The notes beneath the pieces are model-generated. The model did not search any database. It was not told the DNA's origin and saw only the letters and a program-made list of their open reading frames with translations. A stretch of DNA of 64,000 nt, taken from the NCBI GenBank assembly GCA_023249375.1, contig JAHFCT010000010.1, positions 21,122 through 85,121 on the forward strand. The letters are read 5' to 3'. How positions within the stretch are numbered: the stretch's first letter is position 1; the number at the start of each line of letters is the position of its first letter. Below, one piece after another: positions 18,901 to 30,158 of the stretch. A program made the translations under genes and the position numbers. The stretch comes from Gemmatimonadota bacterium. GTDB taxonomy: Bacteria; Gemmatimonadota; Gemmatimonadetes; Gemmatimonadales; Gemmatimonadaceae.

Positions 18901-18954
18901 GATGCGCGGCTCACGGCGGCGCTGACCAACTGGGTGCGCCGCAGCGCCGAATGA
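15910..18954 (+). CDS. Membrane hybrid histidine kinase with two PAS domains; first receiver degenerate
   Basis: About 1014 residues. Membrane spans near 5-22 and 178-198 enclose a helical sensor of about 155 residues, like CHASE3. PAS1 starts ALLNSTIDAILTSDEHGKVL and PAS2 starts RFRVIFDHATSAHFLL. HisKA has [13 protein letters not shown] (His490) and HATPase_c has NLLSNAVKFTTFG and [19 protein letters not shown]1 (RRLLVVDAHEVTRR) has Glu779 in LVFVEYGTR where the phosphoacceptor Asp should be, so it is probably inactive or locked. REC2 (RVLLAEDNPVNQ) is intact with IFMDCQMPVLDG (Asp941) and AKPID. The start is uncertain: TTG at 15910 is the first usual start codon in frame, and a CTG at 15880 has GAGG upstream. 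Confidence 0.9.
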   Translation: MLDGVALSLLAIGALAFVLIWSEQRTRGQAFERQSAVLSIQRDLRIDLSEAHLAVEDLTRGESDFDSKRDVDDRYEHALRLLDQLTDLVVSGDRGPIGDPLLSDRISTVRAHVTTLRDLARQQLADRRRVRTTGDSLARKFEDTFLSATIEGRAIGESLDASLTSATRVLDLLQAGVDAVVAMLFVLAVVMVVRQRRAQHEDFETLETQVETSTRDALAREARARALLNSTIDAILTSDEHGKVLGCNPAAERLFGWTEAEMMNLQAREMMGEPYRSMSQEALGAYFARARDNVHGVSEIVTGRRRDGRELVLDMSLSAVRSPDGTAFMAVMRDIGDRVAAEQRFRVIFDHATSAHFLLRGASIVDCNGSAVQLFAANDKMPLVGAEFGALMPEHQPDGATSDEVVGALLDRDRVKGAQRVELHCRRLNGEVFPAETTFTPVELEGEAVTLLEVRDVSERRQAELALVFAKDTAEAAARAKSQFLATVSHEIRTPMNGIIGMTGLLLESGLDEKQRQYTQAVKTSADSLLSIINDILDFSKVEAGKLAIEPLPFDLVGTLEEACDLLAPQADEKNIALALHVGRGMPTQLVGDAGRVRQMTLNLLSNAVKFTTFGHVVLDVDVIDRRGVDATVRISVHDTGMGIPESQQSRIFEDFSQGDASMSRRFGGTGLGLAITRRLAEMMGGAAGFRSVEGRGSTFWVTLRLSIPPDAREASPIPDLAGRRLLVVDAHEVTRRALAQRLEGIGATVDTRALGDHGLQQLRQAAVGGKPYDLVFVEYGTRTSEGIEFADAVRAERAIEATPLVLLVSASVGISAESTAPKGYVDVVTKPAHGAALLGALRKARAKRKRALGEPITDPKPAKGARAAATAASATRPSNGAGTDGAVIAPRVLLAEDNPVNQMVARALLERAGCIVQLAANGEEAVSMSAEGGFDIIFMDCQMPVLDGYAATAAIRRREGDAQRTPVIAMTANAMPGDRERCLAAGMDDYIAKPIDDARLTAALTNWVRRSAE

Positions 18955-19003
18955 GTCGATCGGTCACGGCAGGCGGCGAGTACCCCCGCGCGTCAGGGCG
19001 CGA

Positions 19004-19504
19004 CTAGCGCACCTGCGTCAGCGTGACCTCGAAGACCAGCACGGCATTGCCGGGGATCGTGCCGGAGCCGCTGGCGCCGTAACCGAGGTCCGGCGGAATC
19101 ACGAGCTGGCGCTTGCCGCCCACTTTCATCCCCTGCACGCCCTCGTCCCAGCCTTTGATGACCTTGCCGGCGTTGAGCAGGAACTCGAAGTACGCCGGCG
19201 TCTTGCCCACCGACGTATCGAACTGCACCCCGTTCACGAGCCAGCCGCTGTACTCGACGCGCACCGTGTAGCCGGCCGACGCCGTGGCGCCCGAGCCGGT
19301 CGCGAGATCCTTGAAGTACAGGCCGCTCGGCGTTTTCGTCATCGTCGCGATGCTGACGTTCAGCGCGGCGGCAAACGACGACGTGGCCGGATCGGCCGTG
19401 TAGACGGCCGTGTCGATGATGGCGGTGGTACCCGTGTTCGCACCGTTGCAGCCGGACAGCAGGGCGACGACGGAAGCGAGCAGGGCGTGGCGAACAGCGC
19501 GCAT
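19004..19504 (-). CDS. FKBP-type peptidyl-prolyl isomerase lipoprotein
   Basis: 166 residues from the ATG at 19504; 90 more bases are open upstream but lack a signal-like start. The signal ends in the lipobox LLSGC (Cys near residue 19), giving an outer-membrane or periplasm-facing lipoprotein. The FKBP domain occupies the C-terminal 105 residues: VRVEYSGWLVNGVQFDTS, KVIKGWDEGVQGMKVGGKR, LVIPPDLGYGA, and IPGNAVLVFEVTLTQV. Catalytic-pocket residues (Y, F-D, W, Y-G) are present. It assists folding of exported proteins. It is convergent with the hybrid kinase ending at 18954. Confidence 0.92.
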   Translation of the reverse strand: MRAVRHALLASVVALLSGCNGANTGTTAIIDTAVYTADPATSSFAAALNVSIATMTKTPSGLYFKDLATGSGATASAGYTVRVEYSGWLVNGVQFDTSVGKTPAYFEFLLNAGKVIKGWDEGVQGMKVGGKRQLVIPPDLGYGASGSGTIPGNAVLVFEVTLTQVR

Positions 19505-19619
19505 GATGGTTCGGGCGAAATAGTGGCTCACGGCACGACGGCGCCGTGCAGATGGTAAATTGCACTGATGCCGCCCCAGAAGGGCAGGGGGCACGGGGCA
19601 TCAATCATTCAGTACCCGC

Positions 19620-20126
19620 ATGCCACGCAAAAAGAGCCAACTCCAGCAGGAGCTGCAGCAGCACCGCCCGTTCGTCTCGAGCGCCCACGAACTGACCGTG
19701 GGACTCCTGCGGACGGCCGCGGTCGTCCGGCGCGAACTCGACAGCGGCCTCGAGGGGTCCGGGCTCTCCAGCGCGCAGTACAACGTCTTGCGCATCCTGC
19801 GCGGCGCGGGCGCCGACGGCCTGCCGACGCTCGAGGTGCGTACCCGCATGATCGACGCGGCCCCCGGGGTCACACGGCTGGTGGAAAAGCTGACCCGTGC
19901 CGGGCTGATGAGTCGCGAGCGCACGACGAGCGACCGGCGACAGGTGATCTGCCGCATCACGCCGGCTGGGCGTGCGGCGCTCGATCGGCTCGACCCGCGC
20001 GTGCACGCCGCCATCGAATCATTGGGTGCCAAGCTTTCGGTGGCCGAGCAGGAATCCGCAATCGAGCTGCTCGATGCCCTCCGGCGCGAGGCGCCGAACG
20101 CGCGGCGTCGTGGGCCGCGCCGCTGA
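19620..20126 (+). CDS. MarR-family transcriptional regulator
   Basis: 168 residues. The winged-helix core is visible: LSSAQYNVLRILRGAGADGL, LEVRTRMIDAAPGVTRLVEKL (recognition helix region) and GLMSRERTTSDRRQVICRITPAGRAAL, the DxR wing motif of MarR proteins. Flanking helices allow dimerisation. It lies between an oppositely oriented FKBP gene and a kinase that begins one base after its stop in convergent orientation. The target genes are unknown. The charged N-terminus (MPRKKSQLQQELQQHR) may add non-specific DNA contact. Confidence 0.9.
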   Translation: MPRKKSQLQQELQQHRPFVSSAHELTVGLLRTAAVVRRELDSGLEGSGLSSAQYNVLRILRGAGADGLPTLEVRTRMIDAAPGVTRLVEKLTRAGLMSRERTTSDRRQVICRITPAGRAALDRLDPRVHAAIESLGAKLSVAEQESAIELLDALRREAPNARRRGPRR

Positions 20127-22753
<2,627 letters not shown>

Positions 22754-22757
<4 letters not shown>

Positions 22758-24346
22758 GCCGGGCGCACGAGCAGGTGCAGCAGCGACATCGCCTGCTTTC
22801 GCACGTCCGGATCGTCGTGATGCACCAGCGGACTGAGATCCATCGCCGTCAGCCGCAGGCCCGTGGTGCGCGCTGCCACCAGAAGCGCATCGAGCAGCCC
22901 GCGCGGATTCACCGCGCGCACGCGGCGTGCGATTTGCGGCACGTCGGGCATGTCGCCGTCCAGGCAGAGGCTGCAGAGCACGTCACTCGAGCCGCTGCGC
23001 GAGAGAATCAGCCGGATCACGGAATCGCGCCGCGCGGTCGCTGACTTCATGATCGCTTCGCGCACCTCGATCCAGTTGTTGTCGCGCAGCGCGGCCCGCC
23101 ACAGCTCGATGGTCGCCGAGACGTGCCCGACGATGCGCACCACCCACGTCTTCACGAGCCGGCACGCCGAGTAGAGGTTGTAGAGCTTCTCGGAGGGGAG
23201 CGCGCGATACTCGATGAGCGTGTTGATCGCGCGCCGGATCTCTGGACGCACCTGCGCCTCTTCGGTGCGGCCCGTGGCCTGTGAGGCGATCGACATCAAG
23301 CCGGTGACCTGCTCTGATGTGTACTGCGGCTCGACGACCGGGACGGCGTGCGAGGGTGTCGGTTTCGGTGCTGGCGCCGCGTGATCGCGCGGCGGCACTG
23401 CCGCGGCGGTGGCGACACCGTGCGGGCCGAAGCCGGCGGTGGGCGGGGGAGAAGAGACGGCGGCCGGGGCCGGCGAGGACATCACCGCCGCAGCCGCGGT
23501 CATGCTGGGCGCCGCGCCTTGTGGCGTGAGCGACGACGGTGCAACGGCCGGCGCGATAGCAGCCTGCGCGGCTACGGTCGCTGTGCTCGCCGTCGCTGTG
23601 CTCGCGGTCGGTGTGCTCGCGGTCGCCGGCGCCGCCAGCGTGCTCGCGGGAGCGGGACTTCGCGCATCCCTCGCCTCGTCAGCGCGCACGTCCGCCATCG
23701 GCCCTGTTGCCCGCGCACTGCTTTCCGCGCGCGCCGTGACATCGGCTGAGACGGCAGCGTCCGCTGCCGGCGGGCGCTGCTCGGTCGCCAACGCATCGCC
23801 ACGAGGCAGCGGATACTCTCCGGTAAACGCCGCCACCGCCGGCAGCACCGCCAGGCGCGACTGGAGCAGCGCGCGCACCGTCGCGGCTTTGAAGACCGCC
23901 ATCGGCGCCAGCGCGGCGCCGTCGGTCTGCTCACGCAGCCACAGGCGCAGCGGCTCGAGCACCTGTGCCACCGGCAGAGGATGTACGACCGACACTTTGC
24001 CGCCAAAGACCACGCGGCCCTTCTGCGTTGGCCAAACGCCGGCGACCGCCATGCGGTCGAGCAGCGGCGTCCAACAGACGCCGTCGCGTTCCGCATCGCG
24101 CATGGCGCGGGCGTAGAGATGCAGCGTCCAGCCTTCCTGCCGCGCAATCCACTCCGCGAGCGCGCCGTCAATCAGCGCCAGCGGCACGCGCTCGTCATGA
24201 TGGTTGATCCATCCGCGCAGCCGCGAGTCGGCATCCGTCGCGCTCCCGGCGTCGTGCATCGTGTCTTCCACGCGCTCCGGCACCGCGCCCGCCGCAAGGG
24301 CGGGCGCCGGAGTGCTCACGATCGCGGTGCGAAACGGAAGGGACAC
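22754..24346 (-). CDS. Protein of unknown function with alanine/threonine-rich linker and helical C-terminus
   Basis: 530 residues from GTG; an ATG at 24259 would remove 29 residues and still keep the first conserved block. The N-terminal 150 residues (WINHHDERVPLALIDGALAEW, WTLHLYARAMRDAERDG) form one folded unit. A low-complexity linker of about 170 residues, rich in Ala, Pro, Thr and Ser with repeated TASTAT-type runs, follows. The C-terminal 190 residues are helical with HEAT-like character (VRPEIRRAINTLIEYRALP, DLSPLVHHDDPDVRKQAMSL). The 4-base overlap with the downstream cytoplasmic hybrid kinase suggests it acts with that kinase. No family is recognised. Confidence 0.7.
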
Positions 24347-24469
24347 GGACTCTCGCCGGTTGCGTCTCCTATAGTGTCGGAACGCGCGCGTTCATTCTTG
24401 ACCAGCCCCGGGGGACCCGCGGGGCACCGTGCCCCGTGCCGATACTGTGAGCACCGACACCGGAAGCCG

Positions 24470-25648
24470 ATGACGACTCCATTCGTTCCCGTTCGCCCCC
24501 CGACCGCACGCCCGCGCCGCGTCCACCTGGTCCTTCGGGACGGTGCGGCGCTCGACGGCCGCATCTACCTCAGCGAAGGGCAGACGCTGGCCCTCTACCT
24601 TGGCAGCCGCAAAGGCGGTTGGGTGAACATCGTCGATGTCGTCTGGGCGGCCGATGGCGACACGGCGCCTCATCTGGTGCTCCAGGTCGATCACCTCGCG
24701 CTGGCCGCCTCAACGGACCACGACATCCCCGCGGTCGTCGGCTCCGCCATCGCGGCGCAACGGTGGGTGCAGCTGGGACTGGAGCACGGCGAGCGCCTGC
24801 AGGGGTGCCTCTTCCTCGCCGAACGCCAACGGCTGAGCGATTACTTGCACGCTGTCGGCAAGTTCCTTCCCATCACCCACACCACCCGCGTGCACGACGG
24901 CGTCGAACTCGGCGACGTCGCCCTCAACTGTGCCGCCATCAAGCTCGTGCGGGACATTGCCGTGCCCGCGCACAGCGAAACGCATCCCGTTGAGCAGGCC
25001 GACACGCCCTACAGCATGTTCATGATCAACGACGTTCCGGTGACGCGGCAATCGATTCGCACCGACGCGGCCGCGATGACGCTGCTCACCCCCGGCCGCA
25101 TCCCGGACCGCCGCGCCAACGAGGAGATGAATCGTTCCGCACTCGCGCCGCGCAGCCTCGAGGCGGAACTCGTACCGCTCACCCACGAGCAGGAACTCGG
25201 CGTGATGCGCGCCGGCCGGCATTGGATGGGCCAGCTCGCCGCGCGACGCGGCCTTGCGCCGCCGGTCGGCCGCCTGCTCAGCGCATCGCCCACGGTTTCC
25301 GAGCTCTGGCGCGCGGTCTGCGCGGCGAATGACCTGGGCGAAGACGAACTCGCCGCCATCGTCGCGTCCGACTGCAAGCTCCGCGTCGCCGTGTGCGAAG
25401 CCATCGACTCCAAGTCGGTGGCCCAGATTCCGGGCAAGATCGCGCGGCGGCTGGGCGCGGTGCCCGTCTCGATGGAGGGCGGCATGCTGCACGTCGCGAC
25501 CGCCGATCCGCTCGATCCCTCGCTCGAGCAGCAGTTGCGCTTCGTCACCAAGATGCGCGTCGAAATCGAAATCGCCCCGCCATCCGTCATCGAGCGCGCT
25601 CACGCCTGCTGGTATCCGGCCGACGGCGTGCACGCCACCGTCGGTTAG
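24470..25648 (+). CDS. Protein with duplicated N-terminal beta domain and C-terminal GspE/MshE N-terminal (MshEN-like) domain
   Basis: 392 residues from ATG; the open frame extends upstream but lacks coding character. Two similar beta-rich units lie near residues 15-70 (RRVHLVLRDGAALDGRIYLS) and 90-160 (WVQLGLEHGERLQGCLFLAE), each giving h-L-x-x-G-x-x-L-x-G-x-h-h-L, resembling small DUF6812-type domains. The C-terminal third (PGKIARRLGAVPVSMEGG, LHVATADPLDPSLEQQLRFV, VEIEIAPPSVIERA) matches the T2SSE_N domain found before type II secretion and type IV pilus ATPases, some of which bind cyclic-di-GMP. No ATPase domain follows. It is divergent from the 530-aa gene. Confidence 0.75.
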   Translation: MTTPFVPVRPPTARPRRVHLVLRDGAALDGRIYLSEGQTLALYLGSRKGGWVNIVDVVWAADGDTAPHLVLQVDHLALAASTDHDIPAVVGSAIAAQRWVQLGLEHGERLQGCLFLAERQRLSDYLHAVGKFLPITHTTRVHDGVELGDVALNCAAIKLVRDIAVPAHSETHPVEQADTPYSMFMINDVPVTRQSIRTDAAAMTLLTPGRIPDRRANEEMNRSALAPRSLEAELVPLTHEQELGVMRAGRHWMGQLAARRGLAPPVGRLLSASPTVSELWRAVCAANDLGEDELAAIVASDCKLRVAVCEAIDSKSVAQIPGKIARRLGAVPVSMEGGMLHVATADPLDPSLEQQLRFVTKMRVEIEIAPPSVIERAHACWYPADGVHATVG

Positions 25649-25651
25649 TCG

Positions 25652-25999
25652 CTACGCCGGTGCGAGGAGTCGACGAATGCCGCGAGACACCGCGGCCGCG
25701 GACGCGCACAAGAGCGCCGCGTACGCCACGGTAAGCACCACCAGCGCCCCGCTCGGCAGACGAAAAAGCGAACCAAAGACGTCCAGCAGACGACCGACCG
25801 GCCCGGCGTAGGCATCGAACGCCAGCAGCGCCCCCCAGCCAAGTGCGCCGGCCAGCGTCGCGGTCAGCACGGTGGTGCGCGTCGCCGAGGTCCACGCACC
25901 GAACGCCGCGCCCGCCAGCGGCACGACCCACCATCCGGCGAACCACGTGCCCGCAATGATCACGAGCGTCAACGCGACGAGTTGCATGAGCCATTTCAT
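25652..25999 (-). CDS. Small hypothetical multi-pass membrane protein
   Basis: 115 residues, almost entirely hydrophobic, with about three to four predicted spans (LVALTLVIIAGTWFAGWWVV, VLTATLAGALGWGALLAF, LVVLTVAYAALLCASAA) and a basic C-terminus. It starts three bases after the penicillin-acylase-family gene on the same strand, so it is probably the last gene of that operon. No family is recognised. Confidence 0.65.
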   Translation of the reverse strand: MKWLMQLVALTLVIIAGTWFAGWWVVPLAGAAFGAWTSATRTTVLTATLAGALGWGALLAFDAYAGPVGRLLDVFGSLFRLPSGALVVLTVAYAALLCASAAAVSRGIRRLLAPA

Positions 26000-26002
26000 C
26001 GC

Positions 26003-28531
26003 TCAGCGCTCCGGGTGCAGAGTGAGCGTCGCGCGCGGCGTCGCAAGGTCGGCCGCACGATGCGGAAAGCGCAGCGTGTCGAGCTTGCCCGCGGACCACC
26101 ACGGCAGGCGGTCGTCATAGCGCGCGCTCACCGGATTGCCCGACTGACCGCCCGGATACGTCCCCCACGCGCGCACGTCGTGACCGAGTTCCACCACGAA
26201 TCTCCAACTCGCGCCGTGCGTGCCGTCGCCATCCGACGGACTCAGCGTGCCACGCCCGGACGTCATCGGGATCTTCGTGCGGCCCAGTCCGGGCAGCCGC
26301 GCCAGATGATCGATGGTCGCCGTGCGAATGCCCGACCAGCGCCAGCGCGCACCCGGCGGTCCATACTGCTTCGTCACGCGCAGGTACGCGGCGCCTATGC
26401 TGGCCACGAGAATGCTGTCGCGATTCTCGCGTGCCGCCGTGGAGCGATCATCCCACCAGAGCGAGTTGGGATCGCGCATGAGCTGCGCGAGTATCGTGGT
26501 AGACGGCGTGGGCCCGCGCCGCACCAGCGGCGTGCCGCGCAGTTCATCCCACGTGCGCTGCATCAGCTCGTCCATCATCGCGTCGTACAGCACGGCGCGC
26601 TCGTTGTCGAGCGTAAACCGCCCGTCCCACTCGCGAAGCAGCGCCGCGCCGCGCACCGCCGCGGTGTCCGCGGCCCCTGCCACGGCGGCCTTCGCCACCG
26701 CATCGAACATCGGTTGCACGAACAGCGTGGTCAGTTCACTCGAGGGATCGGTCTGGTATCGACGCATCGCGTCCGGCGTTACCGCCGAATCGGCGCGCAG
26801 CAGTGCGTTGATGCGCAGCGCGCGGAACGGATTGGGCCAGTTCGAGCCAAAGTAGGCCGCGTCCACCTGCGGGTCCTTCGGCTGCTGGTTGTTCGACGCG
26901 AGATATCCTTGGGCCGGATCTTCAGACTGCGGATAGCGATCCACCGGCCAGAATCCCGTCCAGTCACTCGCGCTCTTCGTGCCATCGGCGATGAGATCGC
27001 CGCGTCCGTTGCCCGGCCGCAGCGGATAGTGCCCGGTGGAACGAATGGCGATGTGTCCGAGCGTGTCGGCCGTCAGGAAATTCTGCGCGGGCACGCCGTA
27101 ACTGCCCATCACCGTCATCCACTCGCTCACCGACTTCGCCTTGTCGGCGAGGCGCAGTGCCTCTCCATCGTCGGTTGGCTCGAGCGCCGTCCAGCGGCGC
27201 GAGAGCCAGCGCCCGCGCACGCGGATCATCGGCCCGCGATGCGTGTGGTAGATGGTGTCGGTGCGCAGCACGCGCCCAAACCGTCCCTTGATCGCTTCGA
27301 TGCGCAGCGCGAGCGGCTTCCACGCGCCGTCGAGTTCGTACTTCGTCGGATGGCTCGCGTCGTCCACCTTCTCCTCGTAATAGTCGAGGACGTCCGCGCC
27401 GGTGTTCGTCGCCGTCCACGCCATCGACCGGTTGAAACCAATCGGCACAATGGGGCCACCGGGAATCGTCACGCCGTACGTGTCGATCACGCCGGGCACC
27501 ACGAGGTGCACTTCGTACCAGACGGACGGCAGCGTGAGCTGCAAATGCGGATCGCCGCTGAGCAGGGCGTGTCCGGCCGCGGTGCGCTTGGGCGACACCG
27601 CCCAGTTATTGCTGCCCACGGCAATCTCCCCCGACGCATCGCCGCGCAGCGCCAACAGCGCGGGCGACTCCGCGGCACCGAACAGCGCTGCGGCGACCGC
27701 CGCGTGCGCGCTGTCCCGCGGCGCCGGCGGCGGTAGCGGGGCGGGGTCGATGCGCGGCGCATGCCGGCCGGCCACTGGCTGGATGGGCTCCTGGATGGGG
27801 GCGTTCACCGGAAACAGCGCCTCGGCCGCGCGCTCACCAACCAGCGCCACGACGCCCGCGCGTCGGAGTTCCTCGTCGTTCCAGGCGAGCGTCAGCGACA
27901 TGCGGGCGAGCAGGTAATACGTGTACTGCGGCTTCCACTCTTGCGGCCGTGCGTTCAGCAATCGGAACTCGAGCGGCACGTCGTCGGGACCCATCTGCGC
28001 GATGTACGCGCTGATGCCATCGCCGTACGCCTTCACCAGCCGCCGGTTCTCCGATCCCTCGGGAATCGCGTTCCACTTGCGCTCGGCTCCCCACGCCAGC
28101 CCCTGCGCGCGCGCTTCGCGATCGAGTTCCAGTGCAGACGCACCCACCAACTCGCTCAGCGTGCCTGCTACCGCGCGCGTCTGCAGCTCCAGCTGAAAGA
28201 GCCGGTCGCGCGCCACGACGTAACCGAAGGCGCGCATCAGGTCGTCTTCGTTCTGTGCAAAGATGTGCGGCACGGCGCGGTCGTCGTACATCACGGTCAC
28301 GCTGTCCTTGAGCCCCGCGATGCGCAGCGACGCCGTGCGCGGCAGTTCTGCGTTTCGCGCGACCGCCCACACGCCGTGCGCTGGATCGAGGAACGCTCCG
28401 AGCGGCGGCACGCGTCCAATGGGGACAGCGCCCACGAAGATGGCGGCGGCCAGCAGCGCACTGGCCACCATTGCTGTTGCCACCTGGCTGGCGCGCGTAA
28501 CGACGGCCAGCATGGGTGCGCGATCGGTCAT
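26003..28531 (-). CDS. Penicillin acylase family protein (S45 N-terminal nucleophile hydrolase)
   Basis: 842 residues. An N-terminal hydrophobic segment (VASALLAAAIFVGAVPIG) directs export. These enzymes are autocleaved precursors: an alpha chain (here about residues 35-300 with VMYDDRAVPHIFAQNEDDL and FGYVVARDRLFQLELQ), a linker, and a beta chain starting at the nucleophile Ser in AVGSNNWAVSPKRT (Ser307), with LSGDPHLQL, GGPIVPIGFN and later ASNNQQPKDP. The family cleaves amide bonds of beta-lactams, acyl-homoserine lactones or N-acyl amino acids; the substrate cannot be told here. Its ATG overlaps the AIM24-family stop (ATGA). Confidence 0.92.
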   Translation of the reverse strand: MTDRAPMLAVVTRASQVATAMVASALLAAAIFVGAVPIGRVPPLGAFLDPAHGVWAVARNAELPRTASLRIAGLKDSVTVMYDDRAVPHIFAQNEDDLMRAFGYVVARDRLFQLELQTRAVAGTLSELVGASALELDREARAQGLAWGAERKWNAIPEGSENRRLVKAYGDGISAYIAQMGPDDVPLEFRLLNARPQEWKPQYTYYLLARMSLTLAWNDEELRRAGVVALVGERAAEALFPVNAPIQEPIQPVAGRHAPRIDPAPLPPPAPRDSAHAAVAAALFGAAESPALLALRGDASGEIAVGSNNWAVSPKRTAAGHALLSGDPHLQLTLPSVWYEVHLVVPGVIDTYGVTIPGGPIVPIGFNRSMAWTATNTGADVLDYYEEKVDDASHPTKYELDGAWKPLALRIEAIKGRFGRVLRTDTIYHTHRGPMIRVRGRWLSRRWTALEPTDDGEALRLADKAKSVSEWMTVMGSYGVPAQNFLTADTLGHIAIRSTGHYPLRPGNGRGDLIADGTKSASDWTGFWPVDRYPQSEDPAQGYLASNNQQPKDPQVDAAYFGSNWPNPFRALRINALLRADSAVTPDAMRRYQTDPSSELTTLFVQPMFDAVAKAAVAGAADTAAVRGAALLREWDGRFTLDNERAVLYDAMMDELMQRTWDELRGTPLVRRGPTPSTTILAQLMRDPNSLWWDDRSTAARENRDSILVASIGAAYLRVTKQYGPPGARWRWSGIRTATIDHLARLPGLGRTKIPMTSGRGTLSPSDGDGTHGASWRFVVELGHDVRAWGTYPGGQSGNPVSARYDDRLPWWSAGKLDTLRFPHRAADLATPRATLTLHPER

Positions 28532-29322
28532 CTACGGTCTCCAGAGAGCAGGTCGCCGAGCGGACCAAGCACGCTGCCTTCATCGCGGCGCTGGCCATGA
28601 CCGATGCGGGAGGCGGCGATGATCTTGTCGGCCATGCGCGAGAAGGGCAGCGTCTGCAGGATCACCTTGCCCGGTCCCGTGAGGTTCACGAAGAAAATTC
28701 CTTCGCCGCCAAAGAGCGCGTTCTTGATGCCGGGGACGGAACGAATGTCGTAGTCCACCGTGTTTTGCATCGCCACCAGGCAGCCGGTGTCGACACGCAG
28801 CTGTTCGCCCGGCGCCAGCGTCTTCTCCACGAGCGCGCCGCAGGCATGGACGAACGCCAGTCCGTCGCCATTGAGGCGTTCGAGGATGAATCCCTCGCCG
28901 CCAAAGAAGCCGGCGCCGATGCGCCGCGTGAAGGCGATGTCGAGCGAGACGCCGCGCGCCGCGCAGAGGAACGAGTCCTTCTGCGCGATGATCTCGCCGC
29001 CCCACTGACGCAGATCAATCGCGAGGATCTTGCCGGGCACGGGTGCGGCGAACGCGACGTCGCGCCGGCGCGAGGCGCCGTTGGCGAACATCGTGATGAA
29101 GAACGACTCACCGGCTAGCATGCGCTTGCCCGCGCCGAGGAGTTTGCCAAAGAGCCCGCCGCCTTGGCTGTTGGGATCGAGCGTCGTCGCCATCTCGATC
29201 CCCTCCTCCATGTAGAGCATGGCGCCCGCTTCGGCAATCACTCCTTCGCCGGGGTCGAGTGTGATGACGACTCCCTGAAGGTCGTCGCCAATGAGCTTGT
29301 AATCGATGACGTCGGCAGACAT
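28528..29322 (-). CDS. AIM24 / TIGR00266 family protein
   Basis: 264 residues from the ATG at 29322; the open frame continues upstream without coding character. Segments typical of the family are seen: DLQGVVITLDPGEGVIAEAG, LYMEEGIEMATTLD, GGLFGKLLGAGKRMLAGESF, FLCAARGVSLDIAF, FFGGEGFILERLNGDGLAFV, and ALFGGEGIFFVNLTGPGKVI. The fold is a repeated beta-helix-like barrel related to tryptophan RNA-binding attenuation protein. The molecular role is unknown in bacteria; the fungal namesake concerns mitochondrial membrane organisation. It is the first gene of a three-gene unit with the acylase and small membrane protein. Confidence 0.9.
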   Translation of the reverse strand: MSADVIDYKLIGDDLQGVVITLDPGEGVIAEAGAMLYMEEGIEMATTLDPNSQGGGLFGKLLGAGKRMLAGESFFITMFANGASRRRDVAFAAPVPGKILAIDLRQWGGEIIAQKDSFLCAARGVSLDIAFTRRIGAGFFGGEGFILERLNGDGLAFVHACGALVEKTLAPGEQLRVDTGCLVAMQNTVDYDIRSVPGIKNALFGGEGIFFVNLTGPGKVILQTLPFSRMADKIIAASRIGHGQRRDEGSVLGPLGDLLSGDRR

Positions 29323-29365
29323 GAGTTGATCCCGTGAACGTGTGGCGACTGGTGGTGCATTTGGG

Positions 29366-29400
29366 ACACGCGGCCGTCCCTTGCAGGGGACAGCGCGTGT
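29366..29400. other. Compound hairpin in the divergent intergenic region
   Basis: The outer stem ACACGC/GCGTGT encloses an inner stem GTCCC/GGGAC. It lies between the divergent AIM24-family and LpoB-like genes. No T-run follows on either strand, so a role as operator or transcript leader structure is only a guess. Confidence 0.35.
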
Positions 29401-29532
29401 GGCGTGCGAGCCTACATCGTTGAATCGCATGAGTTTACGTCCTGCCGAGCCGTGGCGCAAATGATGCACCCTCAAGTGGGCACACGGCGGCACTCCACCG
29501 CGCGTGCGAGTCCACCCGAATCCCATCATCCT

Positions 29533-30144
29533 ATGCGATTCCTCTTCGGCTTGCGGTTCTTGGCGCTCGGCTTGGCCGCGGTGTCCAGCGCGGCGTGTTC
29601 CATCAAGCGAGTCAGCCGCATTGATCCGGCCGCGGTCACCGACCTCTCCGGCAACTGGAACGATGTCGACTCGCGCATTGTCGCGTCGGAACTCATTACG
29701 CAGTCGCTTGCGGCGCCGTGGGCGCGGCAATACGCCGATGCGCACAACGGCCAGGCGCCCACGCTCGTCATCGGCGACGTGCGCAATCGCACCTACGAGC
29801 ACATCGCGGTCGGCACGTTCGTCCGCGACCTCGAGCGCGCGTACGTGAACTCCGGCATCGTGCGCGTTGTCGCGAGCAAGGAAGAGCGTGCCGGCGTTCG
29901 CGAGGAGCGCGCCGACCAGCAATCGAACGCGGCGCCCGAAACGCGTGTGCGCCAGGCGCGCGAGCAGGGCGCGCAGTTCATGCTGCAGGGCGACGTGCAG
30001 GAAATCATCGACGGCGCCGGACGCGAGCAGGTGCGCTTCTATCAGATTGACGCGACGCTCGTGGATCTCGAGAGCAACGCGAAGGTCTGGGTGGGCCAGC
30101 ACAAGATCAAGAAGTACGTGCAGCGTCGCCGTCTCACGCCGTGA
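29533..30144 (+). CDS. LpoB/FlgO-like outer-membrane lipoprotein
   Basis: 203 residues from the ATG at 29533, chosen because it opens a lipoprotein signal (MRFLFGLRFLALGLAAVSSA then Cys). The mature protein has the LpoB-type fold: PTLVIGDVRNRTYEHIAVGT, FVRDLERAYVNSGIVRVVAS, REQGAQFMLQGDVQEI, VRFYQIDATLVDLESNAKVW. LpoB activates the peptidoglycan synthase PBP1b in enterobacteria, while the related FlgO sits at the flagellar outer-membrane ring in vibrios. Neither role is proven here. It heads a trio with a TPR lipoprotein and a COG3014-like protein, an association seen for LpoB relatives elsewhere. Confidence 0.85.
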   Translation: MRFLFGLRFLALGLAAVSSAACSIKRVSRIDPAAVTDLSGNWNDVDSRIVASELITQSLAAPWARQYADAHNGQAPTLVIGDVRNRTYEHIAVGTFVRDLERAYVNSGIVRVVASKEERAGVREERADQQSNAAPETRVRQAREQGAQFMLQGDVQEIIDGAGREQVRFYQIDATLVDLESNAKVWVGQHKIKKYVQRRRLTP

Positions 30145-30158
30145 CCGAGGACCAACGC

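Noticed and set aside
23570..23640. Short GTCGCTGTGCTCGC-type repeats that might suggest a CRISPR or tandem array
   Set aside because: They lie in frame within the 530-aa gene and encode its Thr/Ala linker; no spacers of regular length.
24419..24436. CGGGGCA/TGCCCCG hairpin before the MshEN-like gene
   Set aside because: A 7-bp stem in GC-rich sequence is expected by chance; no partner motif for a riboswitch was found.
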